DNA of 19,581 nucleotides from Prevotellaceae bacterium UBA1710. GTDB lineage: Bacteria; Bacteroidota; Bacteroidia; Bacteroidales; Bacteroidaceae. Shown in pieces: positions 19,120 through 19,581 of this stretch (its first letter is position 1; each line of letters begins with the position of its first letter). The notes beneath the pieces were generated by a model. It was given only the letters and a program-made list of their open reading frames with translations, was not told where the DNA came from and did not search any database. The DNA lies in contig DCJC01000007.1 of NCBI GenBank assembly GCA_002317355.1, forward strand, positions 27,325 to 46,905, given 5' to 3'. The position numbers and the translations under genes were made by a program.

Positions 19120-19538
19120 ATGGAATTAAGACTAAAACGAATGTATTTCGGTGAAACCTACCAGATGAATTTACCTATCTTTGTGATACTCTCGAGCCTA
19201 AGGCTATTAACTGGGAGAAGCAGAAGAAAATTAAAAGAATTACTGCTATTCCCGAGGGCGAGTATAAAGTAGAGATGAGGTATTCTTCAAGGTTTAAAAA
19301 GTGTATGCCTTATCTTGTGGGTGTGCCTGAATTTGAAGGTGTAATGTTTCATCCTGGTAATTATCCTCGTGATACCTATGGTTGTATTCTGTTGGGGAAA
19401 GATTATTCGCACGATGGGGTGCTTGCGCAATCACGTTTCTATTTCGAAAGTTTCATGAATGTTATAGAAAACTGTCTGAAGAAAGATAAACGTATTTACT
19501 TGGAGGTTAGAAGCCCTAAGGGATGGAGGTATAAATAA
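19120..19538 (+). pseudogene. DUF5675 family protein, N-terminus out of frame
   Basis: The start MELRLKRMYFGETY (ATG 19120) is typical of DUF5675, but that frame then reads unrelated sequence and stops at 19270-19272. The rest of the family sequence continues in another frame: DEFTYLCDTLEPKAINWEK, then AIPEGEYKVEMRYSSRFKK, and EFEGVMFHPGNYPRDTYGCI, ending at 19538. Compared with the family layout, about four to six residues are missing near 19156-19165, so a small deletion with a frameshift is likely. An ATG at 19275 could still give an 87-residue C-terminal piece. Function is unknown; genes of this family occur in phage-like Bacteroidetes regions. A sequencing error cannot be excluded. Confidence 0.65.
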
Positions 19539-19555
19539 CGTGAGTTCGACGAATT
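19537..19555 (+). repeat. 19-bp repeat, copy 2 (AACGTGAGTTCGACGAATT)
   Basis: It matches 16195-16213 at 18 of 19 positions and overlaps the last two bases of the DUF5675 stop codon. With the following C, a 7-bp dyad is visible around the central A (GAGTTCG-A-CGAATTC, one G-T pair). Confidence 0.7.
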
Positions 19556-19581
19556 CAATCTGTTGGCAGCAAGCTGCTTTT

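Noticed and set aside
16029..19581. Insertion sequence or transposase
   Set aside because: No transposase reading frame is visible in the island; the repeats found are short and not typical IS ends.

Overview
The window comes from the chromosome of a Bacteroidales bacterium, most probably Prevotella or a close relative (Segatella). The evidence is the gene order (rplO-secY-map-infA-rpmJ-rpsM, with no adk), start codons that mostly lack a Shine-Dalgarno sequence, a TAnnTTTG-type -7 promoter box before the tRNA gene, the zinc-free forms of S4, S14 and L36, and accessory genes of Bacteroidetes type (a 'smalltalk' protein, a DUF6266-like protein and a DUF5675 protein).

Positions 1-12430 hold the 3' end of the S10 cluster, then the spc and alpha clusters, all on the + strand: rplB (3' end), rpsS, rplV, rpsC, rplP, rpmC, rpsQ, rplN, rplX, rplE, rpsN, rpsH, rplF, rplR, rpsE, rpmD, rplO, secY, map, infA, rpmJ, rpsM, rpsK, rpsD, rpoA, rplQ. 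An intrinsic terminator follows rplQ. The genes supply ribosomal proteins, the core translocon channel, methionine aminopeptidase, IF1 and the RNA polymerase alpha subunit. Most gaps are 3-40 nt. Two wider gaps look structured: 200 nt before rpsH (a foldable three-way junction, then a hairpin and a T8 run) and 77 nt before rpsD (competing hairpins). The rpsM-rpsK gap is almost entirely a 4 x 7-bp tandem array.

Positions 12436-16028 hold a promoter-like box, tRNA-Arg(UCU), a terminator-like hairpin, a stand-alone CheY-like receiver protein, and a large secreted protein that looks like an alpha/alpha-toroid carbohydrate-active enzyme but that I cannot place in a family.

Positions 16029-19581 are an accessory region, sparse in genes and rich in repeats. 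On the - strand it carries a DUF6266-like gene with a foldable leader, and a two-gene operon of a holin-like membrane protein and a 32-residue smalltalk protein that ends at a 13-bp-stem terminator. On the + strand it carries a DUF5675 gene whose N-terminal part is out of frame. Around them lie 11-bp tandem arrays, 7-bp tandem arrays, three 24-bp arrays of a GCGAACAA octamer around a 24-bp A/T palindrome, REP-like GC-rich hairpins, a 17-bp inverted repeat enclosing nested stems, and two copies of a 19-bp sequence (16195 and 19537) that bracket the block. The block looks like the decayed remains of a phage-like or mobile cassette, which is an inference.
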